64,000 nucleotides of DNA from positions 128,390 to 192,389 of the forward strand of contig CAZUCO010000002.1 of NCBI GenBank assembly GCA_964619585.1, in the 5' to 3' direction. The notes under the pieces were generated by a model that saw only the letters and a program-made list of their open reading frames with translations, searched no databases and was not told where the DNA came from. How positions within the stretch are numbered: the stretch's first letter is position 1; each line of letters begins with the position of its first letter. Positions 16,329-25,145 of this stretch are shown here, one piece after another. A program made the position numbers and the translations under genes. The DNA comes from JASLCR01 sp964619585 (GTDB lineage Bacteria; Patescibacteriota; Saccharimonadia; Saccharimonadales; Saccharimonadaceae).

Positions 16329-16988
16329 TTGAAAATTACTGATATTTCGGTTCAAGCCAGAAACTCCGATCGGGTAAATATCTCAGTTGATGGCAAGTAT
16401 CGTTTTTCACTTGATATTGCTCAAGTGAGCGACCTTGGTATAAAGATCGGCAACGAGTACTCGGAGGAAGAGCTTGCTACACTTGAGACAGAGAGTCAGT
16501 TTGGCAAACTATATATCAGGGCGCTTGAGTACATCTTACTTCGGCCACACAGCTCACGTGAGATTCGCGACTATCTGTGGCGGAAAACCCGTACGACAAA
16601 GTACAAAAGTAAGAAAACGGGTGAGATAAAAGGGCGCGAAGGTGTAAGTGAGGACATGGTCGAGCGTGTCTTTGAGCGATTGAACGAGCGTGGTCATATT
16701 AACGACGAATCATTTGCTCATTGGTGGGTGGAAAATCGCAATATGCGAAAAGGAAGTTCACGGCGTAAACTCGCGAGCGAATTAGCCGGGAAGGGCGTAT
16801 CGGCTACAACTATTGAATCGGCACTAGCAAGCTCCGGCCGTAGTGATAGTGAAGAGATTCTCAAGATTATTGCCAAGAAGCGAGCTAAGTATGACGAAGA
16901 ACAAAAGCTGATTGCATACTTAGCTCGACAGGGCTTTAGCTACGACGATATCAAACAAGCGCTTACTGATTCTCAGATCGATCAATAG
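16329..16988 (+). CDS. recX: RecA regulator RecX
   Basis: RecX modulates RecA filament formation. 219 aa with the family's three three-helix repeats: YIRALEYILLRPHSSREIRDYLWRKT, then VERVFERLNERGHINDESFAHWWVENRN, and the C-terminal repeat with YLARQGFSYDDIKQAL. The start is a TTG directly after the preceding stop (TGA TTG), giving MKITDISVQ; no ATG is available near the N-terminus. The 3' end overlaps the convergent PRC-barrel gene by 26 bases. Confidence 0.92.
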   Translation: MKITDISVQARNSDRVNISVDGKYRFSLDIAQVSDLGIKIGNEYSEEELATLETESQFGKLYIRALEYILLRPHSSREIRDYLWRKTRTTKYKSKKTGEIKGREGVSEDMVERVFERLNERGHINDESFAHWWVENRNMRKGSSRRKLASELAGKGVSATTIESALASSGRSDSEEILKIIAKKRAKYDEEQKLIAYLARQGFSYDDIKQALTDSQIDQ

Positions 16989-17547
16989 CTTCTGGCTGCG
17001 GCGCGCTGCCTCGGAATGGATTGGTGTATGCCTTTCCTGTATGCTTAACAGGCTCCGGTTGGCGTTCATCGTTCTTGATAATTATTTCAGTGTCGCTTAC
17101 TTCGATGATCTGTGTACGGTCAATAATAAGCTCTGTATCGGTCAGACTCTTGAGAAGTGGGCGGCGGATATTGAGCTGTTTTATCATAAAGCTGCCAGGT
17201 TCTACAGAATAACCAACCACTTTGCCTAGGCGGTGTTTTTTCTCGTCCCGTACGGATTTACCGAGCAGTTCAAATCCAAAACCATAGACTTCTTGCACTT
17301 TCAGCACGTCATCAACGCCGACAAATTCTTCGCTACTATCGACAATCAGGCCAAGGTTACTTAGTTCGCGCACATCGGCAATTCGGAGAAATGATGGATG
17401 AATATCGAGAGAGTGTCCCTCTACCTCATAGGCGATGATCATAAGATTACGAGGGTCAATCAGGGGTCGTTTAGTACGCGCCAACTGACCACCAGTTTGG
17501 AGGCTCATGACAGGAATATTGTCTAATCGAGAAGATGCAATGAGCAT
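16963..17547 (-). CDS. PRC-barrel domain protein
   Basis: 194 aa. Two PRC-barrel-like beta domains can be read: residues ~10-85 (LIASSRLDNIPVMSLQTGGQLARTKRPLIDP...) and ~88-160 (VYGFGFELLGKSVRDEKKHRLGKVVGYSVEPGSFMIKQLNIRRP), with the typical LGKVVGY strand turn, then a Pro-rich tail. PRC barrels are found in RimM, photosynthetic reaction centres and small sporulation-type proteins. Here it is the last gene of the minus-strand pilus cluster, 13 bases after its neighbour, so a role linked to the pilus or the membrane is possible but unproved. Confidence 0.75.
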   Translation of the reverse strand: MLIASSRLDNIPVMSLQTGGQLARTKRPLIDPRNLMIIAYEVEGHSLDIHPSFLRIADVRELSNLGLIVDSSEEFVGVDDVLKVQEVYGFGFELLGKSVRDEKKHRLGKVVGYSVEPGSFMIKQLNIRRPLLKSLTDTELIIDRTQIIEVSDTEIIIKNDERQPEPVKHTGKAYTNPFRGSAPQPEAIDRSENQ

Positions 17548-17560
17548 AGATATAATACCT

Positions 17561-17878
17561 CTATCTCATGATAGCAGGATCCCAGCCGCTTTCAAAAAAT
17601 GGGCTAAAGCGACCACTTGGAGCTGGCATCTGCTCGGGATTATCAGCATCTTGAAGTTTTTCAAGCGACTCAGCTGTTGTTTTTTGTTGTTGCGTAATTA
17701 GTGGCTGAACACCTGCCTGGCCAGTGCTAGGGGACTGGGTGATTAGGCTAAGTATCATCAAGCCCGCTACCGCGAGCCCTATACCAAGGACAGAGAAGAA
17801 GATGATAAATTGGAAACGACTGATGAAGGCTGCAGCTTTTTGAATGATGGCACCAATCTCGAGTGTTGACGATTTCAT
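17561..17878 (-). CDS. Single-pass membrane protein at the end of the pilMNO set
   Basis: 105 aa: a short amphipathic head, one membrane helix (FIIFFSVLGIGLAVAGLMILSLI) and a polar, Pro/Gln-rich tail. I do not recognise a family. Its start overlaps the stop of pilO, so it is translated with the pilus platform. In pseudomonads the next gene after pilO is the lipoprotein pilP; this protein has no lipobox but occupies that position and has the same single-anchor topology, so a PilP-like role is a guess from context. Confidence 0.7.
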   Translation of the reverse strand: MKSSTLEIGAIIQKAAAFISRFQFIIFFSVLGIGLAVAGLMILSLITQSPSTGQAGVQPLITQQQKTTAESLEKLQDADNPEQMPAPSGRFSPFFESGWDPAIMR

Positions 17879-18555
17879 TACGAACCACCTCCTTGCTTTA
17901 GGTAGACACCGATAGAGAGTGTGCTGATAGTGACTTTCTTGGAGTTGATTGACTTTGCGCTCAACTCAATTACTGAGGTATGCATACGAAGTGAGTTATG
18001 CTCGAGCTTGTACATAAAGTCAAGGATGTACTGGTAGTAAGGGTCACCAGAGCCTTGCGGAGAGAAGGTAATTTCAGCCTTGGCGATCTCAAAGCCAGGG
18101 ATCGAATCTGAAGCGGTAGCGGCACCTGCAGCCGCTGTTCCACCAGTAGCTGCACTTGCTGATCCTGACGATGGTGCGGTGCTACCACTCGCAGCTTGCT
18201 CGCCTGGTTTGACGAACTGGATTTTATCAACTTTTAGCTTGCTGGATTTCGCAAGTTTTTGAATATTATCGATAATTTGATCCTGGTAGCGATAGAATTG
18301 GGACTCGGCAACGATTGTTTCTGCTCGTTTTTGAGACGTTTCGTGCTCGGTAATGTACTTCTTTCCTTCTTCAATCTGGGCGATTGTAGCATCGGTTGAT
18401 TCAATACTCGCATTTTTCTCAGCCGTTTCAGCGGTATAGCCACTGAGTGTTTTGTGGAAGAAATAAAATCCAGCAATTGACGCACCGAGTGTAAGTAGTA
18501 GAACGGCGAGGAGTACCCATCGGAGTCGAGTTGCGGTCAAGAAAGAGTTCTTCAT
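17878..18555 (-). CDS. pilO: Type IV pilus inner-membrane platform protein PilO-like
   Basis: 225 aa with a cytoplasmic head, one membrane helix (WVLLAVLLLTLGASIAGFYFF), a coiled coil (TAETAEKNASIESTDATIAQIEEGKKYITEHETSQKRAETIVAE) and a C-terminal ferredoxin-like fold, separated by a Ser/Gly/Ala-rich low-complexity linker (about residues 120-150). This is the PilO layout. It overlaps pilN by four bases upstream and its 105-aa neighbour downstream. Confidence 0.8.
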   Translation of the reverse strand: MKNSFLTATRLRWVLLAVLLLTLGASIAGFYFFHKTLSGYTAETAEKNASIESTDATIAQIEEGKKYITEHETSQKRAETIVAESQFYRYQDQIIDNIQKLAKSSKLKVDKIQFVKPGEQAASGSTAPSSGSASAATGGTAAAGAATASDSIPGFEIAKAEITFSPQGSGDPYYQYILDFMYKLEHNSLRMHTSVIELSAKSINSKKVTISTLSIGVYLKQGGGS

Positions 18556-19124
18556 GGCTGTTGACCTCTAACTTTTTCGTTGAAAATCACATGGAGGGTC
18601 GCGGTACAAGAATAGCTGCCATTGTTTTTACAGCTTTCAAAGTCAACTGATTCGAAACTAACATCTTTGAAAACCTCAGGATTTTTCTGCATGTTGTTCT
18701 TTACTTCGACCATCGCTTCCTTCGTGCGAGAGTGAACTTGCATAGTAAGCCCAGTACTGAAGTTTTCGGGAGCAATGTTGAGGGTGTCTACAACCGCATC
18801 GCGTGGGAGAGCATGGCCGATCGCAATAAATATACGAGAATAACTAATCTGTTTGTCGATAATTTTCTTTGCACCATCAATATTGGAGGTAAACGCTTGG
18901 ATAGCCTGCTTGTCGGCGCTGTAGTTCGCAAGCTTTTGAGTACTATCGACTGCTTTACGGGCTGTCTCATCTCTTGCTTGTACAAGAACAAAATAAGCGA
19001 GGGAGAGTAGTATCCCGCAAAGAGCAGCTGCCGACAAAGTCATGATAATAAATTTCACAAGCGTAACATTGACTCGCCCAGCGCGAATCTCGGCTTTTTT
19101 TGCGTCTGGCAGTAGATTGATCAT
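18552..19124 (-). CDS. pilN: Type IV pilus assembly protein PilN
   Basis: 190 aa. It starts with INLLPDAKKAEIRA, which fits the INLLP motif that PilN uses to bind PilM. Then come one membrane helix (FIIMTLSAAALCGILLSLAYFVLV), a coiled coil and a C-terminal ferredoxin-like domain with a Cys pair (SCKNNGSYSCTATL). Overlaps of four bases with pilM and pilO indicate one translation unit. Confidence 0.9.
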   Translation of the reverse strand: MINLLPDAKKAEIRAGRVNVTLVKFIIMTLSAAALCGILLSLAYFVLVQARDETARKAVDSTQKLANYSADKQAIQAFTSNIDGAKKIIDKQISYSRIFIAIGHALPRDAVVDTLNIAPENFSTGLTMQVHSRTKEAMVEVKNNMQKNPEVFKDVSFESVDFESCKNNGSYSCTATLHVIFNEKVRGQQP

Positions 19125-20176
19125 CGCAGGATACCTCGCGGTGGCAGTGAGGCCAGTCCAGCTACGGTGATGTACCTAGCGCGAAATTGCTTCGGTGGCT
19201 CTGGCAGAGAGCCGAACTTAAATCGTTGCCACGGACTAGCAACACGAGCGGGCATAATAAGCGCATTGGTGAAATACTCACCAATGCCGGGGACATTACT
19301 TCCACCACCAACGATAAGAACTTGTTCAATTTTCTGCTCGCTTACAAGTCGCTCATTGTAGTAACGTATGACTTTGCGCGCCTCGGTCAGGATACGTTCG
19401 AGACTTGGATCAAGTGCATGTTTGATCTTCTCTTGTCTTGGTCCTGGGTTTAGGCCGTTAAGGACCTTGAGTTGATGCGCATTCTCGAGAGGAACTTTTA
19501 GTTTTTTGGCAATATCGAGGGTAAAGGTATTGCTCCCTATGGTAGTGCTTCCGCTAACTCGAATAGAGCCATTGAGCACCGCGATATCCGTACCGGCTGG
19601 ACCAATGTCAATAATCAGCGTAGGGAGATGGCCCTCCTCTGTTTGCTCTAGTAGGCGTGCTACAGCACTAATACTAGGCTCGACTGCACAGGGGCGAAGA
19701 CCGCAGTTTTCGGCAATCGTAACTAGCCGGTCGATAAGCGTACGAGGAACAGCACTCATTGAGATAGTGATCTGCTTTTCTTTTCGCTCAATGACTTCAT
19801 AGTCAACATATAGGGTCTCGATTGGCAGGGGAATGTACTGCTCTATCTCAAGGGATACCGAGTCTTTGAGATGCTTTTCCGCATCACTTGGCAGGGTAAA
19901 AGTACGGGTAAAGGTTCGAGATGTTGGGGCACTAATAACCACATGATTGCTTGTGAGACTTCCTATGAGATTTTTTGATAACAATGTTCGAAGTGATACT
20001 TCTAGATAATCGTCAGACTCATCATCAAGAGCAGCTTGCATCTTGGTTGGCTCGAGCTCAACCGAACCGTAGCCTCCTACTAGCCATTTGGAAGCATTAA
20101 TAGTCATAACCTTCATACTTGTTTGGGTTATGTCGAGACCGATTACGGGTTTGTCTTTAAAGTATAGCTTTCCCAC
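19121..20176 (-). CDS. pilM: Type IV pilus assembly ATPase-like protein PilM
   Basis: Cytoplasmic actin-like protein, 351 aa, which binds the PilN N-terminus and links the platform to the motor. Actin-family phosphate loops can be seen: VIGLDITQTSMKVM near the N-terminus, TLIIDIGPAGTDIAVL in the middle, and EQVLIVGGGSNVPGIGEYFTNAL near the C-terminus. The SHS2-type insertion region (HVVISAPTSRTFTRTFTLPS..., EQYIPLPIETLYVDYEV) is typical of PilM. It starts with GTG (MGKLYFKDK). Sixty-one bases separate it from pilC, so it may have its own promoter. Confidence 0.93.
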   Translation of the reverse strand: MGKLYFKDKPVIGLDITQTSMKVMTINASKWLVGGYGSVELEPTKMQAALDDESDDYLEVSLRTLLSKNLIGSLTSNHVVISAPTSRTFTRTFTLPSDAEKHLKDSVSLEIEQYIPLPIETLYVDYEVIERKEKQITISMSAVPRTLIDRLVTIAENCGLRPCAVEPSISAVARLLEQTEEGHLPTLIIDIGPAGTDIAVLNGSIRVSGSTTIGSNTFTLDIAKKLKVPLENAHQLKVLNGLNPGPRQEKIKHALDPSLERILTEARKVIRYYNERLVSEQKIEQVLIVGGGSNVPGIGEYFTNALIMPARVASPWQRFKFGSLPEPPKQFRARYITVAGLASLPPRGILR

Positions 20177-20237
20177 AGTATAGTGCCCACATATTTCTTA
20201 TGTTTAGTATAGCTTATGAAACGCATGTTGGCTATGG

Positions 20238-21458
20238 TTACGATTTGATACTTTGCGAGAGGTTAGCGATTGGCATCATGACGCTTGCTGCGATAAGTCC
20301 GACCATTCCACCCATAAAGACAATCATAACCGGCTCGATGATGGAACTAAGGCCATCAATTGCAACATCAACCTCTTCTTCGTAGAAATCAGCGACCTTA
20401 ACAAGAACTGTGTCTGTTTGACCTGTTTCTTCTCCAACTGAAAGCATTTGAGGGACGATGGCTGGGAATAGGGGACTTTTCTCGATAATAGATGATAGGG
20501 TTGCGCCATTCTGTACCTCTTTTGAGGCATTCAAGATAGCTTCTTCGTATAGGACGTTACCGACTGCATGAGCGGTCACGTTGAGTGCTTCAAGTACTGA
20601 TACACCCGCACCGATTAGCGCAGAGAAGGTGCGGGCAAATCTAGCGACGGCGACCTTCATGACAATAGCTTTGACTCCTGGCACCTTGAGTACAAATGCG
20701 TGAAAGACGCGTTTACCTTTTGGAGTGCGGATAAAGCGGATCAGAGCAAAGATACCTCCAGCAATGAGAGGGATGAGGATATACCAGAAGTTAATCATAA
20801 AGGCACTAATACCAAGCATTATTTGGGTCAGCAGGGGCAGTTGTGCATCTGGTCCACCAAGGTCTTGAATGATCTTGCCGATCTGTGGAATAACAAACAG
20901 CATCAGGCCAAAAAAGGCGAGGAAGGTGATGACGACCAAAACCATAGGATAGGTCATAGCACTTTTGATCTTTTTGCGCATAGTCGCATTTTTTTCTTGC
21001 TGCAAAGCGAGTCGCTTGAGGATATCATCAAGAATACCAGCTGCCTCACCTGCTCGCACCATATTGATGTAGACACTGTTAAATGTTTGAGAGTGCTTTT
21101 CCATCGCGTCAGCAAGTGGTGCGCCACCTTCAACGTCACGCGTAATATCTTCCAGAATGCTCTTTAGAGCTGGGCTCTCGCTGTGTTGCATGAGAGAGTT
21201 AAGGGCTCGCAGCAAGGGGACGCCTGCGCTTACCATGGCGCTTAGCTCACGAGTAAATATAACGAGATGATCCGACTTTACTTTTTTGCTATTAAGGAAG
21301 TTTAGTGACCCGCGTGATGCTTTTACCTCTTTGATGAGAACGGGTCGGAGTCGTTGCTTTGTCAGGAGCTCAACCACAGTGCTGCGGTTCGTCGCATCAA
21401 CTTGACCGGTACGTTTATCTCCGTTTTCGGTCGTTGCTTCGTATTTAAATAAAGGCAT
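20238..21458 (-). CDS. pilC: Type IV pilus inner-membrane protein PilC (T2SSF family)
   Basis: 406-aa polytopic platform protein. An N-terminal head reads MPLFKYEATTENGDKRTGQVDATN, and two T2SSF domains follow: first with IFTRELSAMVSAGVPLLRAL and YPMVLVVITFLAFFGLMLFVIPQI, second with RFARTFSALIGAGVSVLEALNV and FPAIVPQMLSVGEETGQTD, ending in a membrane helix and FMGGMVGLIAASVMMPI. These are the diagnostic PilC/GspF repeats. It sits seven bases after pilB. Confidence 0.96.
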   Translation of the reverse strand: MPLFKYEATTENGDKRTGQVDATNRSTVVELLTKQRLRPVLIKEVKASRGSLNFLNSKKVKSDHLVIFTRELSAMVSAGVPLLRALNSLMQHSESPALKSILEDITRDVEGGAPLADAMEKHSQTFNSVYINMVRAGEAAGILDDILKRLALQQEKNATMRKKIKSAMTYPMVLVVITFLAFFGLMLFVIPQIGKIIQDLGGPDAQLPLLTQIMLGISAFMINFWYILIPLIAGGIFALIRFIRTPKGKRVFHAFVLKVPGVKAIVMKVAVARFARTFSALIGAGVSVLEALNVTAHAVGNVLYEEAILNASKEVQNGATLSSIIEKSPLFPAIVPQMLSVGEETGQTDTVLVKVADFYEEEVDVAIDGLSSIIEPVMIVFMGGMVGLIAASVMMPIANLSQSIKS

Positions 21459-21465
21459 GTCTGTT

Positions 21466-23244
21466 TTATTCCTTAGTTGCTCGTAACACTTCTTCTATTG
21501 TGGTAATGCCACGGAACGATTTTATAATACCGTCAGTTTGCATTGTTGACATACCTTCGGTGATTGCTTGGTCTTGTATCTCGTTGCTTGTGGCATTGGC
21601 AACAATCAATTTTTGGATAGGAATGGAGTTGTCGAGCACTTCATAAATACCAACACGTCCACGGTAGCCAGTCTGGTGGCAGTCTTCACAGCCTTCTGTT
21701 GACGCCTTCCAGAGCGTAGTGATTGTTGTATCTGTCGTACCAACTGGCGTGTCACCACCTACTTTTTGGCTCGCTGCTTGTTCATCGAGCTCATGGAGAT
21801 GTTTGAGATCCTGTTCGTCAAGAGAGAATGTCTCCATGAGTGCTTTTACTTCGGTGTCATCAGGAGTATAGCTCTTGCGGCACGTCATACATAGCCGTCG
21901 GACAAGTCGCTGACCAACAACAGCCCGTACCGTACTTGCGATCAAAAATGGCTCGATTCCCATATCGAGAAGACGCGGAAGTGTGGTAGCCGCGTTGTTG
22001 GTGTGCAGAGTGGAGAAAACGAGGTGCCCAGTAAGGGCCGCCTGTACACCTAAGTTGGCAGTTTCACCGTCACGGATCTCACCAACCATAATGATATTTG
22101 GGTCTTGACGGAGCAGCGCACGGAGTCCGGAGGCAAACGTCATACCTGCTTTTGGATTCGTCTGAGTTTGGTTGACTCCCGGCACTTTGTACTCAACAGG
22201 GTCTTCGATGGTTGAGATATTGACGTCCGGTGTGTTAAGCATGGTAAGGATACTGAAAAGGCTCGTTGATTTACCGGAGCCGGTTGGACCAGTGACGAGA
22301 ACCATACCGTTTGACTCGCTAAGTGCGTCATGAAGAACGGTCAGTGACCTACCCCAGTAGCCAAGATCCTCAAGAGTAACCGCTTGATTTGATTCGTTAA
22401 GAATACGCATGACAATCTTCTCGCCATCGGCAACTGGCAGGGTGCTGACACGGAGGGCGTATTGACGGCCCGTAATCTTGATCTTGAAGCGACCATCTTG
22501 TGGTACACGTCGTTCGTCGATCTTCAAATTGGAGAGAATTTTGATACGACTAACGAGGGCGCCTAAGACATTGCGAGGAAGACGGTTTACCTCCTGGAGC
22601 ACACCGTCGATACGATAACGGACTTGCACGTATTCTTCGCGCGGCTCGATATGGATGTCACTGGCGTTGGAGCGGATCGCATACTCTAGGAGGAGATTGA
22701 TCGTCTTTGCGATAGGTGAATCCTCGGCAATATCAGAGTCTGATACTTGTTGTGAACTTGCATCATCTTCTCTTTGAATATCAATCACATCACTGAGTTT
22801 TTCACTTACGTCACCAGCATAGTTCTCAAGACATGCAAGGATGTTCTCAAGGGTAGCGATATAGAGTGTGATGTTATCGCCAATTTGTTTCTCGATGAAG
22901 TTAACTGCTTGCACATCATCAGGATCGTTCATGGCAAGGTGGAGCATACCATCCTCATCCTCTTTAAAGAGAACGGCGTTGTACTGCCGTGCAATACGCT
23001 CAGGAATCTTGGTGAGGACTTCTCCTGGAATGTCGGCTGGATTGATAGCCACAAATGGAATACCGGCGACCTCGGCGTAGGCTTTGGTGAGGGTCAGGTC
23101 GTCGACGAGTCCATTCTGAACAACAAGATCTTGCAATGGACGTCTTGAGCGTAACGCTTCTTCTTTAAGCGTTGTGAGCTGCTCATCGGAAGCAAGTTTT
23201 GCATCCTTGAGCATACGTTCCATTGTTACATCAGCTATGCGCAT
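21466..23244 (-). CDS. pilB: Type IV pilus extension ATPase PilB
   Basis: 592-aa secretion ATPase (GspE/PulE family) that powers pilus extension. The N-terminal MshEN-like domain (residues ~5-150) includes LKEEALRSRRPLQDLVVQNGLVDDLTL. The catalytic part has DIHIEPREEYVQVRYRIDGVLQEV, Walker A GPTGSGKSTS, the Asp box STIEDPVEYKVPGVNQTQ, Walker B LRQDPNIIMVGEIRDGETA, and the His box LTGHLVFSTLHTNNA. The zinc-binding tetracysteine is present as CMTC ... CEDC. First gene of the minus-strand motor cluster. Confidence 0.97.
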   Translation of the reverse strand: MRIADVTMERMLKDAKLASDEQLTTLKEEALRSRRPLQDLVVQNGLVDDLTLTKAYAEVAGIPFVAINPADIPGEVLTKIPERIARQYNAVLFKEDEDGMLHLAMNDPDDVQAVNFIEKQIGDNITLYIATLENILACLENYAGDVSEKLSDVIDIQREDDASSQQVSDSDIAEDSPIAKTINLLLEYAIRSNASDIHIEPREEYVQVRYRIDGVLQEVNRLPRNVLGALVSRIKILSNLKIDERRVPQDGRFKIKITGRQYALRVSTLPVADGEKIVMRILNESNQAVTLEDLGYWGRSLTVLHDALSESNGMVLVTGPTGSGKSTSLFSILTMLNTPDVNISTIEDPVEYKVPGVNQTQTNPKAGMTFASGLRALLRQDPNIIMVGEIRDGETANLGVQAALTGHLVFSTLHTNNAATTLPRLLDMGIEPFLIASTVRAVVGQRLVRRLCMTCRKSYTPDDTEVKALMETFSLDEQDLKHLHELDEQAASQKVGGDTPVGTTDTTITTLWKASTEGCEDCHQTGYRGRVGIYEVLDNSIPIQKLIVANATSNEIQDQAITEGMSTMQTDGIIKSFRGITTIEEVLRATKE

Positions 23245-23324
23245 ACTACTTATGGTTAACTATAACTTTTTACACCAAAAAGTGCCACCCTCTACTGCTA
23301 GAAAAAGCACTAACGCTTCCTCTA

Positions 23325-24077
23325 CTAGTTGTATGCTGCGCCGAAGATAAGACCAAAGAATAGCGGGAAGATCATCCATCCCCCAAAGAAGAGTACGAGG
23401 AAGATAAGGAGGAGCTTGACGCCAAATGGCATAGCATGTGGGTTGCGTGCTTCAGCTGGTTCAGGGTGCTTAACAGCATACATACGCTCAAAGATAATAG
23501 TTAGCACGGTCAGCGTAGCGGCCAAGATAAAGCTTGCTGCAATCACACGGAAATAAAATTCTGGAAGCGTATAGTAATCATCCGCAAAGATCCAAGGCAC
23601 GAGCAGCGCAAAGGCAAGTGCAACGCCACCTGAAGATGAGAGTGCCATTGTGCGAACGAGCTTATCGCGTAAGTGGGTAGTGAGCAGCCCGGCAATGATG
23701 AGCACTGCGAACAGAACTACCAAGAAGGTTGCATAGAAGTTGGCAACCATTTGACCATTGAGCACTTCCCAGATCCCTAGCACAGACGTAGCCATACTTG
23801 CTACCACGATAGTGAAGAGTGTATTGATGATAAGTGTTGAGCTGATTGAGCGGCTGCGCTTTGCGGACAGGAAGGTAAGTCCAATGAGTGAATGGATAAC
23901 TATGGTAATAGTTGTAGCAAATGCACGGCCGACAGTGTCGGTAAATCCACCGGCTAGCACGGCAATGATGGCAATGAGAGACGATACAACAAGTCCGCCA
24001 ACGAGTACGTAGGTAATATATTTTTTAATTGGTAGTAGAGCAACCGTTTGCTCAGATTTTTGGGAGTTATCAGTCAT
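23325..24077 (-). CDS. Seven-helix membrane protein of unknown function
   Basis: 250 aa with about seven hydrophobic helices, a short polar N-terminal tail and a basic loop before the last two helices (MYAVKHPEPAEARNPHAMPFG). I do not recognise a family. It lies 80 bases upstream of pilB on the same strand and next to tsaE on the other. An AAGAAGGGG stretch before the ATG gives a good ribosome-binding site. Nothing in the sequence points to a substrate or partner. Confidence 0.7.
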   Translation of the reverse strand: MTDNSQKSEQTVALLPIKKYITYVLVGGLVVSSLIAIIAVLAGGFTDTVGRAFATTITIVIHSLIGLTFLSAKRSRSISSTLIINTLFTIVVASMATSVLGIWEVLNGQMVANFYATFLVVLFAVLIIAGLLTTHLRDKLVRTMALSSSGGVALAFALLVPWIFADDYYTLPEFYFRVIAASFILAATLTVLTIIFERMYAVKHPEPAEARNPHAMPFGVKLLLIFLVLFFGGWMIFPLFFGLIFGAAYN

Positions 24078-24139
24078 GAGACCCCTTCTTTATGTTATTT
24101 GATTACCTAAAGTATAGCGCTTATTGTACTATTAATACA

Positions 24140-24583
24140 ATGTATGATGAAATTTCACTCCACCAGCTTGGCCGGAATATTGGCCGTATAGTGCGTGGGG
24201 GCGAGACCCTGGAGCTTATCGGTGATGTTGGCGCGGGGAAGACGACACTGACCAAAGCAATTGCCGTCGGTATGGGTATTGAAGCACCGATTCAGAGCCC
24301 TACTTTTACGATTAGCAATAGATATGAGGCACCAAGTGGTCTCACGTTGGCGCATTATGATTTCTATCGTCTCCACGATGCTGGTGTGATGGCCGACGAA
24401 CTTGCTGAAATGACTGCAGACACCCAGGCGGTAGTAGTCGTGGAATGGGGTGATATCATTCGCGATGTGCTGCCTGAAGATCGCCTGACTATCCGTATAA
24501 CTGCAGAGAGTGACACGATGAGGCATCTTATGGTAGAAGCGCATGGTGATCGATCTGAAGAGATGAAAAAGGAGATTGTATGA
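24140..24583 (+). CDS. tsaE: tRNA threonylcarbamoyladenosine biosynthesis ATPase TsaE
   Basis: P-loop ATPase needed with TsaB and TsaD for t6A modification of ANN-decoding tRNAs. About 147 aa. Motifs: LELIGDVGAGKTTLTKAIA (Walker A), IQSPTFTISNRYE, LAHYDFYRL, and VVVVEWGDIIRDVLPEDRLTI with the family-typical VEW. I start at ATG 24140 rather than the in-frame ATG 24092: TACTAT at 24127-24132 gives a leaderless start there and the extra 16 residues match nothing. The stop overlaps the tsaB start by four bases. Confidence 0.95.
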   Translation: MYDEISLHQLGRNIGRIVRGGETLELIGDVGAGKTTLTKAIAVGMGIEAPIQSPTFTISNRYEAPSGLTLAHYDFYRLHDAGVMADELAEMTADTQAVVVVEWGDIIRDVLPEDRLTIRITAESDTMRHLMVEAHGDRSEEMKKEIV

Positions 24584-24972
24584 TAGTGCTACTAGACACC
24601 TCGCAGCCTACATGTACCTTGGCGTTATATAGCAACGGGGCTTATCTTCATGAGGAGTCCTGGGAAGTTGGACGGGAGTTAGCTGAGAAATTACTTGAGC
24701 ACCTTGAAGGCCGTCTAAAAGAACATGGAGCAACTGGTCTCCATGACGTTACGGCTATAGCTGTGTTTCGTGGTCCGGGTAGTTTTACTGGCTTACGGAT
24801 CGGTATGAGTGTACTTAATACTCTGGCCGACACTTTGCATGTTCCCATCGTAGGGGCTACAGGCGAATCATGGCGTGAAGAGGCTCTCAAGCGATTAAAC
24901 AATGGTGATAATGATCAGATTGTTCTACCACTATATGGGCGCGAAGCAAACATTACCACACCTCGTAAGTAG
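24580..24972 (+). CDS. tsaB: TsaB-like protein, short form
   Basis: 130-aa version of TsaB, the non-catalytic partner of TsaD in t6A synthesis. The N-terminal ASKHA-type lobe is present (IVLLDTSQPTCTLALYSNG) with the signature FRGPGSFTGLRIGMSVLNTLADTLHVPIVG, but the usual C-terminal lobe is missing; typical TsaB has ~220 aa. Stop and flanking sequence look clean, so this is a reduced gene rather than an obvious frameshift. A short dimerising TsaB that keeps the TsaD-binding face is plausible. Confidence 0.88.
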   Translation: MIVLLDTSQPTCTLALYSNGAYLHEESWEVGRELAEKLLEHLEGRLKEHGATGLHDVTAIAVFRGPGSFTGLRIGMSVLNTLADTLHVPIVGATGESWREEALKRLNNGDNDQIVLPLYGREANITTPRK

Positions 24973-25145
24973 GTGTACTGTTTGCTTAAAACTATCGTTG
25001 TCAAGTAACTCATTGCTACGCTACAATAAGAGTAGTCCGTACATTACTGACTGATGACATTACTAATTTTTGAACAAACTGTGTCGCTTTAATTATTTAT
25101 CGCCAAGACGAACACTCGGCGGAGTGATGCAGGAAAGGAACAGAC

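Noticed and set aside
20700..21167. 155-codon plus-strand frame inside pilC
   Set aside because: pilC is unmistakable on the other strand; the plus-strand translation has no domain, no signal and no upstream promoter.
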